A DNA stretch of 64,000 nt from Ptiloglossa arizonensis (Eukaryota > Arthropoda > Insecta > Hymenoptera > Colletidae): contig NW_027478399.1 of NCBI RefSeq assembly GCF_051014685.1, positions 930,001 to 994,000 on the forward strand, in the 5' to 3' direction. Made by a program: the position numbers and the translations under genes. Shown one piece after another: positions 50,358 through 62,371 of this stretch; position 1 is the first letter of the stretch; the number at the start of each line of letters is the position of its first letter. A model generated the notes under the pieces. It made no database searches and was not told where the DNA came from. It saw only the letters and a list, made by a program, of their open reading frames with translations.

Positions 50358-50374
50358 TCCCATATCTCGCGAAC
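50358..50374 (-). other. CENP-B-box-like 17-mer, one core mismatch (typical monomer)
   Basis: On the minus strand this reads G-TTCG-CGAG-A-TA-TGGG-A. The mammalian CENP-B box core is NTTCGNNNNANNCGGGN; eight of the nine fixed bases match, the exception being T for C at the start of CGGG. The same stretch is in most monomers. The subfamily with GCGGACGG loses the TTCG half and the subfamily with ACCCACATATC loses more of the other half. A functional role is inference only; no CENP-B use is established for plant satellites. Confidence 0.5.
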
Positions 50375-50703
50375 GGATTGACGAACTCGAGAAATTCCTG
50401 TTGCATCTGAAAGTAGAAACTCGCCCGATTACAATGGTGGGTGTATTTTCGCCTTAGGCAATACTACTTATTGGTTTGGAGTATCAGACTTGCGAAAATT
50501 TTGATGGTGTCTCAACGATTCCTTAACTTCAAACTCCCATATCTCACGAACGGATTGGCTAACTGGAGAAATTCCTGTTGCATCTGAAAATAGAAACTCG
50601 CCCGATTACAATGGTGTATGTACTTTTCCCCTAGGCTGTTCCAGTTATTGGTTTCGAGTATCAGAACAGTGAAAATTTTGATGGTTTCTCAACCATTCCT
50701 TAA

Positions 50704-52837
50704 CTTCAAACTCCCATATCTCGCGAACGGATTGACGAACTCGAGAAATTCCTGTTGCATCTGAAAGCAGATACTCGCCCAATTATAACGGTCTGTGTAT
50801 TTTTCCCGTAGGCCATTGTAGTTAATGGTTTCGAGTATCAGACTTGCGAAAATTTTGATGGTTTCCCAACCATTCCTTAACTTCTAACTCCCATATCTCG
50901 CGAACGGATTAACGAACTCGAGAAATTCCTGTTGCATATGAAAGCAGAAACTCGCCGGATTACAACGGTATGTGTATTTTTGCCCTAGGAAATAGTATTT
51001 ATTGGTTTGGAGTATCAAACTTGCGAAAATTTTGATGGTTTCTCAACTATTCCTTATCTTCAAACCCCCATATCTCGCGAACGGATTCACGAATTCGAGA
51101 TATTCGTGTTGCATCTGAAAGCAGAAACTCCCCCGATTACAATGGTATGTGTACTTTTCCCCTAGGCCACTCCAGTTATTGTTATCGAATATCAGACTTG
51201 CGAAAATTTTGATGGTTTCTCAACCATTCCTTAACTTCAAACTCCCATATCTCACGAACGGATTGACGAACTCGAGAAATTCCTGTTGCATCTGAAAGTA
51301 GAAACTCGCCCGATTACAATGGTGTGCGTACTTTTCCCCTAGGCAATAGTAGTTATTGGTTTCGAGTATCAGACTTGCGAAAATTTTGATGGTTTCTCAA
51401 CCATTCCTTAACTTCAAACTCCCATATCTCACGAACGGATTGACGAACTCGAGAAATTCCTGTTGCATCTGAAAGTAGAAACTCGCCCGATTACAATGGT
51501 GGGTGTATTTTCGCCCTAGGCAATACTACTTATGGGTTTGGAGTATCAGACTTGCGAAAATTTTGATGGTGTCTCAACGATTCCTTAACTTCAAACTCCC
51601 ATATCTCACGAACGGATTGGCGAACTGGAGAAATTCCTGTTGCATCTGAAAATAGAAACTCGCCCGATTACAATGGTGTGTGTACTTTTCCCCTAGGCCA
51701 TTCCAGTTATTGGTTTCGAGTATCAGACTTGCGAATATTTTGATGGTTTCTCAACCATTCCTTAATTTCAAACTCCCATATCTCGCGAACGGATTGGCGA
51801 ACTCGAGATATTCCTGTTGGATCTGAAAGTAGAAACTCGCCCGATTACAATGGTGTGCGTACTTTTCCCCTAGGCAATAGTAGTTATTGGTTTCGAGTAT
51901 CAGACTTGCGAAAATTTTGATGGTTTCCCAACGATTCCTTAACTTCAAACTCCCATATCTCACGAACGGATTGGCGAACTGGAGAAATTCCTGTTGCATC
52001 TGAAAATAGAAACAAGCCGGATTACAATGGTGTGTGTAGTTTTCCCCTAGGCCATTCCAATTATTGGTTTCGAGTATCAGACTTGCGAATATTTTGATGG
52101 TTTCTCAACCATTCCTTAACTTCAAACTCCCATATCTCGCGAACGGATTGACGAACTCGAGAAATTCCTGATGCATCTGAAAGTAGAAACTCGCCCGATT
52201 ACAACGATATGTGTATTTTTCCCCTAGGCCATTGTAGTTAATGGTTTCGAGTATCAGACTTGCGAAAATTTTGATGGTTTCTAAACCATTCCTTAGCTTA
52301 CAACTCCCATATATCGCGAACGGATTGACGAACTCGAGAAATTCCTGTTGCATCTGAAAGTAGAAACTCGCCCGATTACAATGGTGTGCGTACTTTTCCC
52401 CTAGGCAATAGTAGTTATTGGTTTCGAGTATCAGACTTGCGAAAATTTTGATGGTTTCTCAACGATTCCTTAACTTCAAACTCCCATATCTCACGAACGG
52501 ATTTGCGAACTGGAGAAATTCCTGTTGCGTCTGAAAATAGAAACTCGCCGGATTACAATGGTGTGTGTAATTTTCCCCTAGGCCATTCCAATTATTGGTT
52601 TCGAGTATCAGACTTGCGAATATTTTGATGGTTTCTCAACCATTCCTTAACTTCAAACTCCCATATCTCGCGAACGGATTGAGGAACTCGAGAAATTCCT
52701 GTTGCATTTGAAATTAGCAACTTGCCCGATTACAACGATGTGTATTTTTCCCCTAGGCCATTGTAGTTATTGGTTTCGAGTATCAGACTTGCGAAAATTT
52801 TGATTGTTTCTCAACCATTCCTTAACTTCGAACTCCC
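50704..52837 (+). repeat. 12-monomer unit, copy 2
   Basis: Follows copy 1 to about 52234, then has the GTAGTTAATGG / TTCTAAACCATTCC / CATATATCGCGAACGG module, which is confined to the right flank (52.2, 54.0, 58.2, 59.3 and 61.6 kb, with relatives at 60.7 and 63.2 kb). Confidence 0.82.
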
Positions 52838-53244
52838 ATATCTCGCGAACGGATTGACGAACTCGAGAAATCCCTGTTGCATGTGAAAGCAGAAACTCGC
52901 CCGATTACAACGGTATGTGTATTTTTCCCCCAGGCCATTGTAGTTATTGGTTTCGAGTATCAGACTTGCGAAAATTTTGATGGTTTCTCAACCATTCCTT
53001 AACTTCGAACTCCCATATCTCGCGAACGGATTGACGAACTCGAGAAATTCCTGTTGCATGTGAAAGCAGAAACTCGCCCGATTACAGCGGTATGTGTATT
53101 TTTCCCCTAGGCCATTGTAGTTATTGGTTTCGAGTATCAGACTTGCGAAAATTTTGGTTTCTCAACCATTCCTTAACTTCGAAATCCCATATCTCGCGAA
53201 CGGATTGACGAACTCGAGAAATCCCTGTTGCATGTGAAAGCAGA
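52838..53244 (+). repeat. Near-identical adjacent monomers
   Basis: TTGCATGTGAAAGCAG monomers alternate GAAATCCCTG and GAAATTCCTG. The monomer near 53150 lost three bases (AAAATTTTGGTTTCTC). Confidence 0.8.
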
Positions 53245-54405
53245 AACTCGCCCGATTACAACGGTATGTGTATTTTTCCCCTAGGCCATTGTAGTTATTT
53301 GTTTCGAGTATCAGACTTGCGAAAATTTTTATGGTTTCTCAACCATTCCTTAACTTCAAACTCCCATATCTCGCGAACGGATTGACGAACTCGAGAAATT
53401 CCTGTTGCATCTGAAAGCAGAAACTCGCCCGATTACAACGGTATGAATATTTATGCCCTAAGCCATTCTAGATATTCGTTTCTAGCATCAGACTTGCGAA
53501 AATTTTGATGGTTTCTCAGCCTTTCCTTAACTTCAAACTCCCATATCTGGCGAGCGGATTGACGAACTCGAGAAATTCCTGTTGCTTCTGAAAGTAGAAA
53601 CGCGCCCGATTACAACGGTATGAATATTTTTGCCCTAAGCCAATCTAGTTACTCGTTTCAACCATTAGAATTGCGAAAATTTTGATGGCTTCTCAACCAT
53701 TCCTTAAATTCGAGCTCCCATATCTCGCGAACGGATTGACGAACTCGAGAAATTCCCGTTGCATCTGAAAGTAGAAACTCGCGCGATTACAATGGTGTGT
53801 GTATCTTTACCCTAGGCCATTCCAGTTAATCGTTTCTAGCATCAGAATTGCGAGAATTTTGATGGTTTCTCAACCATTCCTTAACTTCAAACACCCATAC
53901 CTCGCGAACGGATTGACGAAGTCGAGAAATTCCTGATGCATCTGAAAGTAGAAACTCGCCCGATTACAACGATATGTGTATTTTTCCCCTAGGCCATTGT
54001 AGTTAATGGTTTCGAGTATCAGACTTGCGAAAATTTTGATGGTTTCTACACCATTCCTTAGCTTACAACTCCCATATATCGCGAACGGATTGACGAACTC
54101 GAGAAATTCCTGTTGCATCTGAAAGTAGAAAACTCGCCCGATTACAATGGTGTATGTACTTTTCCCCTAGGCTATTCCAGTTATTGGTTTCGAGTATCAG
54201 AACAGTGAAAATTTGGATGGTTTCTCAACCATTCCTTAACTTCAAACTCCCATATCTCGCGAACGGATTGACGAACTCGAGAAATTCCTGTTGCTTCTGA
54301 AAGTAGAAACTCGCCCGATTACAACGATGTGCGTATTTTTCCCCTAGGCCTTTGTAGTTATTGGTTTCGAGTATCAGACTTGCTAAAATTTGGTTGGTTT
54401 CTCAA
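53245..54405 (+). repeat. Block duplicated at 57491-58651 (24-monomer offset, 4,246 bp)
   Basis: Shared rare variants: GGTATGAATATTTATGCC (53441/57687), CTAGATATTCGTTTC, CGTTTCAACCATTAG, CTCGCGCGATTAC and GAAAACTCGCCCG. Differences include GACGAAGTCGAG against GACGAACTCGAG and CCTGATGC against CCTGTTGC. Confidence 0.85.
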
Positions 54406-57400
54406 CCTTTCCTTAACTTCAAACTCCCATATCTCGCGAACGGATTTACGAACTCGAGAATTTCCTGTTGCATATGAAAGCAGAAACTCGCCGGATTACA
54501 ACGGTATGTGTATTTTTGCCCTAGGAAATAGTATTTATTGTTTTCGAGTACAGACTTGCGAAAATTTTGATGGTTTCTCATCCATTCCTTAACTTCAAAC
54601 TCCCATATCTCGCGAACGGATTGACGAACTCGAGAAATTCCTGTTGCATCTGAAAGCAGATACTCGCCCAATTATAACGGTCTGTGTATATTTCCCCTAG
54701 GCCATTGTAGTTATTGGTTTCGAGTATCAGACTTGCGAAAATTTTGATGGTTTCCCAACCATTCCTTAACTTCTAACTCCCATATCTCGCGAACGGATTA
54801 ACGAACTCGAGAAATTCCTGTTGCATATGAAAGCAGAAACTCGCCGGATTACAACGGTATGTGTATGTTTGCCCTAGGAAATAGTATTTATTGGTTTCGA
54901 GTATCAGACTTGCGAAAATTTTGATGGTTTCTCAACCATTCCTTAACTTCAAACTCCCATATCTCACGAACGGATTGACGAACTCGAGAAATTCCTGTTG
55001 CATCTGAAAGTAGAAACTCGCCCGATTACAATGGTGGGTGTATTTTCGCCCTAGGCAATACTACTTATTGGTTTGGAGTATCAGACTTGCGAAAATTTTG
55101 ATGGTGTCTCAACGATTCCTTAACTTCAAACTCCCACATCTCACGAACGGATTGGCGAACTGGAGAAATTCCTGTTGCATCTGAAAGTAGAAACTCGCCC
55201 GATTACAATGGTGTGCGTACTTTTCCCCTAGGCAATAGTAGTTATTGGTTTCGAGTATCAGACTTGCGAAAATTTTGATGGTTTCTCAACCATTCCTTAA
55301 CTTCAAACTCCCATATCTCACGAACGGATTGGCGAACTGGAGAAATTCCTGTTGCATCTGAAAATAGAAACTCGCCCGATTACAATGGTGTGTGTACTTT
55401 TCCCCTAGGCCATTCCAGTTATTGGTTTCGAGTATCAGACTTGCGAATATTTTGATGGTTTCTCAACCATTCCTTAATTTCAAACTCCCATATCTCGCGA
55501 ACGGATTGGCGAACTCGAGATATTCCTGTTGCATCTGAAAGTAGAAACTCGCCCGATTACAATGGTGTGCGTACTTTTCCCCTAGGCAATAGTAGTTATT
55601 GGTTTCGAGTATCAGACTTGCGAAAATTTTGATGGTTTCTCAACGATTCCTTAACTTCAAACTCCCATATCTCACGAACGGATTGGTGAACTGGAGAAAT
55701 TCCTGTTGCATCTGAAAATAGAAACTCGCCGGATTACAATGGTGTGTGTAATTTTCCCATAGGCCATTCCAATTATTGGTTTCGAGTATCAGACTTGCGA
55801 ATATTTTGATGGTTTCTCAACCATTCCTTAACTTCAAACTCCCATATCTCGCGAACGGATTGAGGAACTCGAGAAATTCCTGTTGCATTTGAAATTAGCA
55901 ACTCGCCCGATTACAACGATATGTGTATTTTTCCCCTAGGCCTTTGTAGATATTGGTTTCGAGTATCAGACTTGCGAAAATTTTGATGGTTCCTCAACCT
56001 TTCCTTAACTTCAAACTTCCATATCTCGCTAACGGATTGACGAACTCGAGAAATTCCTGTTGCATTTGAAAGTAGAAACTCGCCCGATTACAACGGTATG
56101 TGTATTTCCCCTAGGCCATTGTAGTTATTGGTTTTCGAGTATCAGACATGCGAAAATTTTGATGGTTTCTCAACCATTCCTTAACTTCGAACTCCCATAT
56201 CGCGCGAACGGATTGACGAACTCGAGAAATTCCTGTTGCATGTGAAAGTAGAAACTCGGCCGATTACAATGGTGTGTGTACTTTTCCCCTAGGCCATTCC
56301 AGTTATTGGTTTCGAGTACAGACTTGCGAAAATTTTGATGGTTTCTCATCCATTCCTTAACTTCAAACTCCCATATCTCGCGAACGGATTGACGAACTCG
56401 AGAAATTCCTGTTGCATCTGAAAGCAGATACTCGCCCAATTACAACGGTCTGTGTATATTTGCCCTAGGAAATAGTATTTATTGGTTTCGAGTATCAGAC
56501 TTGCGAAAATTTGGATGGTTTCTCAAATATTCCTTATCTTCAAACCCCCATATCTCGCGAACGGATTCACGAATTCGAGATATTCGTGTTGCATCTGAAA
56601 GCAGAAACGCCCCCGATTACAATGGTATGTGTACTTTTCCCCTAGGCCAGTCCAGTTATTGTTATCGAATATCAGACTTGCGAAAATTTTGATGGTTTCT
56701 CAACCACTCCTTAACTTCAAACTCCCATATCTCACGAACGGATTGACGAACTCGAGAAATTCCTGTTGCATCTGAAAGTAGAAACTCGCCCGATTACAAC
56801 GGTATGTGTACTTTTCCCCTAGGCCATTGTAGTTATTGGTTTCGAGTATCAGACTTGCGAAAATTTTGATGGTTTCTCAACCATTCCTTAACTTCGAACT
56901 CCCATATCTCGCGAACGGATTGACGAACTCGAGAAATTCCTGCTGCATGTGAAAGCAGAAACTCGCCCGATTACAGCGGTATGTGTATTTTTCCCCTAGC
57001 CCATTGTAGTTATTGGTTTCGAGTATCAGACTTGCGAAAATTTTGATGGTTTCTCAACCATTCCTTAATTTCAAACTCCCATATCTCGCGAACGGATTGG
57101 CGAACTCGAGATATTCCTGTTGCATCTGAAAGTAGAAACTCGCCCGATTACAATGGTGTGCGTACTTTTCCCCTAGGCAATAGTAGTTATTGGTTTCGAG
57201 TATCAGACTTGCGAAAAGTTTGATGGTTTCTCAACCATTCCTTAACTTCAAACTCCCATATCTCACGAACGGATTGACGAACTCGAGAAATTCCTGTTGC
57301 ATCTGAAAGTAGAAACTCGCCCGATTACAATGGTGGGTGTATTTTCGCCCTAGGCAATACTACTTATTGGTTTGGAGTATCAGACTTGCGAAAATTTTGA

Positions 57401-57490
57401 TGGTGTCTCAACGATTCCTTAATTTCAAACTCCCATATCTCGCGAACGGATTGGCGAACTCGAGATATTCCTGTTGCATCTGAAAGTAGA
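54406..57490 (+). repeat. Right-flank mixed monomers, partly copied from 50.7-52.7 kb
   Basis: The GGTCTGTG, GGTGGGTG and GCGAATATTTTG monomers recur in the same order as at 50.8-51.8 kb, but at offsets of 22, 20 and 21 monomers, so monomers were gained and lost after copying. Confidence 0.78.
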
Positions 57491-58651
57491 AACTCGCCCG
57501 ATTACAACGGTATGTGTATTTTTCCCCTAGGCCATTGTAGTTATTTGTTTCGAGTATCAGACTTGCGAAAATTTTTATGGTTTCTCAACCATTCCTTAAC
57601 TTCAAACTCCCATATCTCGCGAACGGATTGACGAACTCGAGAAATTCCTGTTGCATCTGAAAGCAGAAACTCGCCCGATTACAACGGTATGAATATTTAT
57701 GCCCTAAGCCATTCTAGATATTCGTTTCTAGCATCAGACTTGCGAAAATTTTGATGGTTTCTCAGCCTTTCCTTAACTTCAAACTCCCATATCTGGCGAA
57801 CGGATTGACGAACTCGAGAGATTCCTGTTGCTTCTGAAAGTAGAAACACGCCCGATTACAACGGTATGAATATTTTTGCCCTAAGCCAATCTAGTTACTC
57901 GTTTCAACCATTAGAATTGCGAAAATTTTGATGGCTTCTCAACCATTCCTTAACTTCGAGCTGCCATATCTCGCGAACGGATTGACGAACTCGAGAAATT
58001 CCCGTTGCATCTGAAAGTAGAAACTCGCGCGATTACAATGGTGTGTGTATCTTTACCCTAGGCCATTCCAGTTATTCGTTTCTAGCATCAGAATTGCGAA
58101 AATTTTGATGGTTTCTCAACCATTCCTTAACTTCAAACTCCCATATCTCGCGAACGGATCGACGAACTCGAGAAATTCCTGTTGCATCTGAAAGTAGAAA
58201 CTCGCCCGATTACAACGATATGTGTATTTTTCCCCTAGGCCATTGTAGTTAATGGTTTCGAGTATCAGACTTGCGAAAATTTTGATGGTTTCTAAACCAT
58301 TCCTTAGCTTACAACTCCCATATATCGCGAACGGATTGACGAACTCGAGAAATTCCTGCTGCATCTGAAAGTAGAAAACTCGCCCGATTACAATGGTGTA
58401 TGTACTTTTCCCCTAGGCTATTCCAGTTATTGGTTTCGAGTATCAGAACAGTGAAAATTTTGATGGTTTCTCAACCATTCCTTAACTTCAAACTCCCATA
58501 TCTCGCGAACGGATTGACGAACTCGAGAAATTCCTGTTGCTTCTGAAAGTAGAAACTCGCCCGATTACAACGATGTGTGTATTTTTCCCCTAGGCCTTTG
58601 TAGTTATTGGTTTCGAGTATCAGACTTGCTAAAATTTTGTTGGTTTCTCAA
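57491..58651 (+). repeat. Second copy of the 24-monomer-offset block
   Basis: Partner of 53245-54405; diverges after GCTAAAATTTTGTTGG near 58640. Confidence 0.85.
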
Positions 58652-59597
58652 CCATTCCTTAACTTCAAACTCCCATATCTCGCGAACGGATTCACGAACT
58701 CGATAAGTTCCTGTTGCATCTGAAAGTAGAAACTCGCGCGATTACAACGGTGCGTGTATCTTTACCCTAGGCCATTCCAGTTACTCGTTTCTAGCATCAG
58801 AATTGCGAAAATTTTGATGGCTTCTCAACCATTCCTTAACTTCGAACTCCCAAATCTCGCGAACGGATTGACGAACGCGAGAAATTCCTGTTGCATCTGA
58901 GAGTAGAAACTCGCCCGATTACAAAGGTGTGTGTATCTTTCCCCTAGGCTATTCCAGTTATTCGTTTCTAGCATCAGAATTGCGAAAATTTTGTTGGTTT
59001 CTCAACTATTCCTTAACTTCAAACTCCCATATCTCGCGAACGGATTGACGAACTCGAGAAATTCCCGTTGCATCTGAAAGCAGAAACTCGCCCGATTACA
59101 ACGGTATGAATATTTATGCCCTAAGCCATTCTAGTTATTCGTTCCTAGCATCAAAATTGCGAAAATTTTGATGGTTTCTCAACCTTTCCTTAACTTCAAA
59201 CTCCCATATCTCGCGAACGGATTGACGAACTCGAGAAATTCCTGTTGCTTCTGAAAGAAGAAACTCGCCCGATTACAACGATATGTGTATTTTTCCCCTA
59301 GGCCATTGTAGTTAATGGTTTCGAGTATCAGACTTGCGAAAATTTTGATGGTTTCTAAACCATTCCTTAGCTTACAACTCCCATATATCGCGAACGGATT
59401 GATGAACTCGAGAAATTCCTGTTGCATCTGAAAGTAGAAAACTCGCCCGATTACAATGGTGTATGTACTTTTCCCCTAGGCTATTCCAGTTATTGGTTTC
59501 GAGTATCAGAACAGTGAAAATTTTGATGGTTTCGCAACCATTCCTTAACTTCAAACTCCCATATCTCGCGAACGGATTGACGAACTCGAGAAATTCC
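58652..59597 (+). repeat. TTCTAGCATCAG monomers and a module repeated 6 and 13 monomers away
   Basis: The GTAGTTAATGG module here is 1,063 bp after that at 58.2 kb. 59000-59560 also pairs with about 61300-61860 (GGTATGAATATTTATGCC at 59104/61405, 13 monomers). Confidence 0.8.
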
Positions 59598-60303
59598 TGT
59601 TGCATCTGAAAGTAGAAACTCGCCCGATTACAGCGGTATATGTATTTTTCCCTAGGCCATTGTAGTTATTGGTTTCGAGTATCAGACTTGCGAAAACTGT
59701 GATGGTTTCTCAACCATTCCTTAACTTCAAACTCCCATATCTCGCGAACGGATTGACGAACTCGAGAAATTCCTGTTGCATCTGAAAGTAGAAACTCGCC
59801 CGATTACAACGATGTGTGTATTTTTTCCCTAGGCCTTTGTAGTTATTGGTTTCGAGTATCAGTCTTGCTAAAATTTTGATGGTTTCTCAACCTTTCCTTA
59901 ACTTCAAACTCCCATATCTCGCGAACGGATTGACGAACTCGAGAAATTCCTGTTGCATCTGAAAGTAGAAACTCGCCCGATTACAGCGGTATATGTATTT
60001 TTCCCCTAGGCCATTGTAGTTATTGGTTTCGAGTATCAGACTTGCGAAAACTGTGATGGTTTCTCAACCATTCCTTAACTTCAAACTCCCATATCTCGCG
60101 AACGGATTGACGAACTCGAGAAATTCCTGTTGCATCTGAAAGTAGAAACTCGCCCGATTACAACGATGTGTGTATTTTTTCCCTAGGCCTTTGTAGTTAT
60201 TGGTTTCGAGTATCAGACTTGCTAAAATTTTGATGGTTTCTCAACCTTTCTTTAACTTCAAACCCCCATATCTCGCGAACGGATTGACGAACTCGAGAAA
60301 GAT
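59598..60303 (+). repeat. Dimer duplicated in tandem (353-354 bp x 2)
   Basis: The variants CAGCGGTATATG (59631/59984) and GCGAAAACTGTGATGG (59692/60045) recur one dimer apart. The copies differ by one C in the CCCTAGG run. Confidence 0.85.
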
Positions 60304-62017
60304 CTGCCGCATCTGAAAACAGAAACCCGCCCGATTACAGCGGTGGGTGTATTTTTGCCCTAGGCCATAGTAGTTATTGGTTTCGAGTATCAGACTTGCG
60401 AAAATTTTGATGGTTTCTCAACCATTTCTTAACTTCAAACTCCAAAATCTCGCGAACCGATTGACGAACTCGAGAAATTCCTGTTGAATCTGAAAGCAGA
60501 TACTCGCCCGATTACGACGGTATGTGTATTTTTCCCCTAGGCCATTGTAGTTATTGGTTTCGAGTATCAGACTTGCGAAAACTTTGATGGTTTCTCAACC
60601 ATTCCTTAACTTCAAACACCCATATCTCGCGAACGGTATGACGAACTCGAGAAATTCCTGTTGCATCTGAAAGTAGAAACTCGCCCGATTACAACGGTAT
60701 GTGTATTTTACCCCTAGGCCATTGTAGTTAATGGGTTCGAGTATCAGACTTGCGAAAATTTTGATGGCTTCTAAACCATTCCTTAGATTCAAACTCCCAT
60801 ATATCGCGAACGGAGTGACGAACTCGAGAAATTCCTGTTGCATCTGAAAGTAGAAACTCGCCCGATTACGACGATGTGTGTATTTTTCCCCTAGGCCTTT
60901 GTAGTTACTGGTTTCGAGTATCAGACTTGCTAAAATTTTGATGGTTTCTCAACCTTTCCTTAACTTCAAACTCCCATATCTCGCGAACGGATTGACGAAC
61001 TCGAGAAATTCCTGTTGCATTTGAAAGTAGAAGCCTGCCCGATTACAACGGTATGTGTATTTTTCCCCTAGGCCATTGTAGTTATTGGTTTCGAGTATCA
61101 GACTTGCGAAAATATTGATGGTTTCGCAACCATTCCTTAAGTTCAAACTCCCATATCTCGCGAACCGATTGACGAACTCGAGAAATTCTTGTTGCATCTG
61201 AAAGTAGAAACTCGCGCGATTACAATGGTGAGTGTATATTTCCCCTAGGCCATTCCAGTTATTCGTTTCTAGCATCAGAATTGCGAAAATTTTGATGGTT
61301 TCTCAACCATTCCTTAAATTCAAACTCCCATATCTCGCGAACGGATTGACGAACTCGAGAAATTCCTGTTGCATCTGAAAGCAGAAACTCGCCCGATTAC
61401 AACGGTATGAATATTTATGCCCTAAGCCATTCTAGTTATTCGTTCCTAGCATCATAATTGCGAAAATTTTGATGGTTTCTCAACCTTTCCTTCATTTCAA
61501 ACTCCCATATCTCGCGAACGGATTGACGAACTCGAGAAATTCCTGTTGCTTCTGAAAGTAGAAACTCGCCCGATTACAACGATATGTGTATTTTTTCCGT
61601 AGGCCATTGTTGTTAATGGTTTCGAGTATCAGACTTGCGAAAATTTTGATGGTTTCTAAACCATTCCTTAGCTTACAACTCCCATATATCGCGAACGGAT
61701 TGACGAACTCGAGAAATTCCTGTTCCATCTGAAAGTAGAAAACACGCCCGATTACAATGGTGTATGTACTTTTCCCCTAGGCTATTGCAGTTATTGGTTT
61801 CGAGTATCAGAACAGTGAAAATTTTGATGGTTTCTCAACCATTCCTTAACTTCAAACTCCCATATCTCGCGCACGGATTGACCAACTCGAGAAATTCCTG
61901 TTGCATCTGAAAGTAGAAACTCGCCCGATTCCAACGGTATGTGTATTTTTCCCCTAGGCCTCTGTAGTTATTGGTTTCGAGTATCAGACTTGCGATAATT
62001 TTGATGGTTTCTCAAAC
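60304..62017 (+). repeat. Mixed monomers in 13-mer register with 62.6-63.3 kb
   Basis: The GAAAACAGAAACC/ACAGCGGTG monomer is at 60341 and 62643 (2,302 bp), but GTTAATGGGTTCG is at 60731 and 63210 (14 monomers), so one monomer was gained or lost. Confidence 0.78.
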
Positions 62018-62371
62018 ATTCCTTAACATCAAACTCCCATATCTCGCGAACGGATTGACGAACTCGAGAAATTCCTGTTGCGTCTGAAAGTGGAAACTCG
62101 CCCGATTACAAAGGTATGTGTACTTTTCCCCTAGGCCTCTGTAGTTATTGGTTTCGAGTATCAGACTTGCGAAAATTTTGATGGTTTCTCAACCATTCCT
62201 TAACATCAAACTCCCATATCTCGCGAACGGATTGACGAACTCGAGAAATTCCTGTTGCGTCTGAAAGTGGAAACTCGCCCGATTACAAAGGTATGTGTAC
62301 TTTTCCCCTAGGCCTCTGTAGTTATTGGTTTCGAGTATCAGACTTGCGAAAATTTTGATGGTTTCTCAACC
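62018..62371 (+). repeat. Two identical adjacent monomers (177 bp x 2)
   Basis: 62018-62194 and 62195-62371 appear identical, with the unusual combination GCGTCTGAAAGTGG, ACAAAGGTATG and GGCCTCTGTAGTTATTGG. This looks like the youngest single-monomer duplication in the window. Confidence 0.85.

Larger units (their letters stand above)
50242..50418 (+). repeat. Representative near-consensus monomer
   Basis: This 177-bp copy differs from my hand-built consensus at one base (TTCGAACTCC for TTCAAACTCC). It is a useful reference for positions: CTCGCCC at unit position 3, CCTAGG at about 35-40, AAAATTTT at 77-84, dyad at 86-101, CENP-B-like stretch at 117-133, TCGCGA near 126-131 and CTCGAG near 145-150. 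Composition of the consensus by hand: 33 G, 40 C, about 10 CpG. Confidence 0.9.
48580..50703 (+). repeat. 12-monomer unit, copy 1 (2,124 bp offset)
   Basis: 48580-49110 and 49320-50110 pair with sequence 2,124 bp downstream: GGTCTGTG at 48667/50791, GGTGGGTG at 49377/51501, GCGAATATTTTG at 49611/51735. The monomer between (about 49110-49320) does not match. The GGTGGGTG monomer also repeats inside this unit at 50439 (6 monomers away). Confidence 0.84.

Noticed and set aside
50242..50418. Species identification from the monomer.
   Set aside because: I do not recognise this monomer as a named satellite. A length of about 177 bp is common among plant centromere repeats but also occurs in animals, so I give no name.
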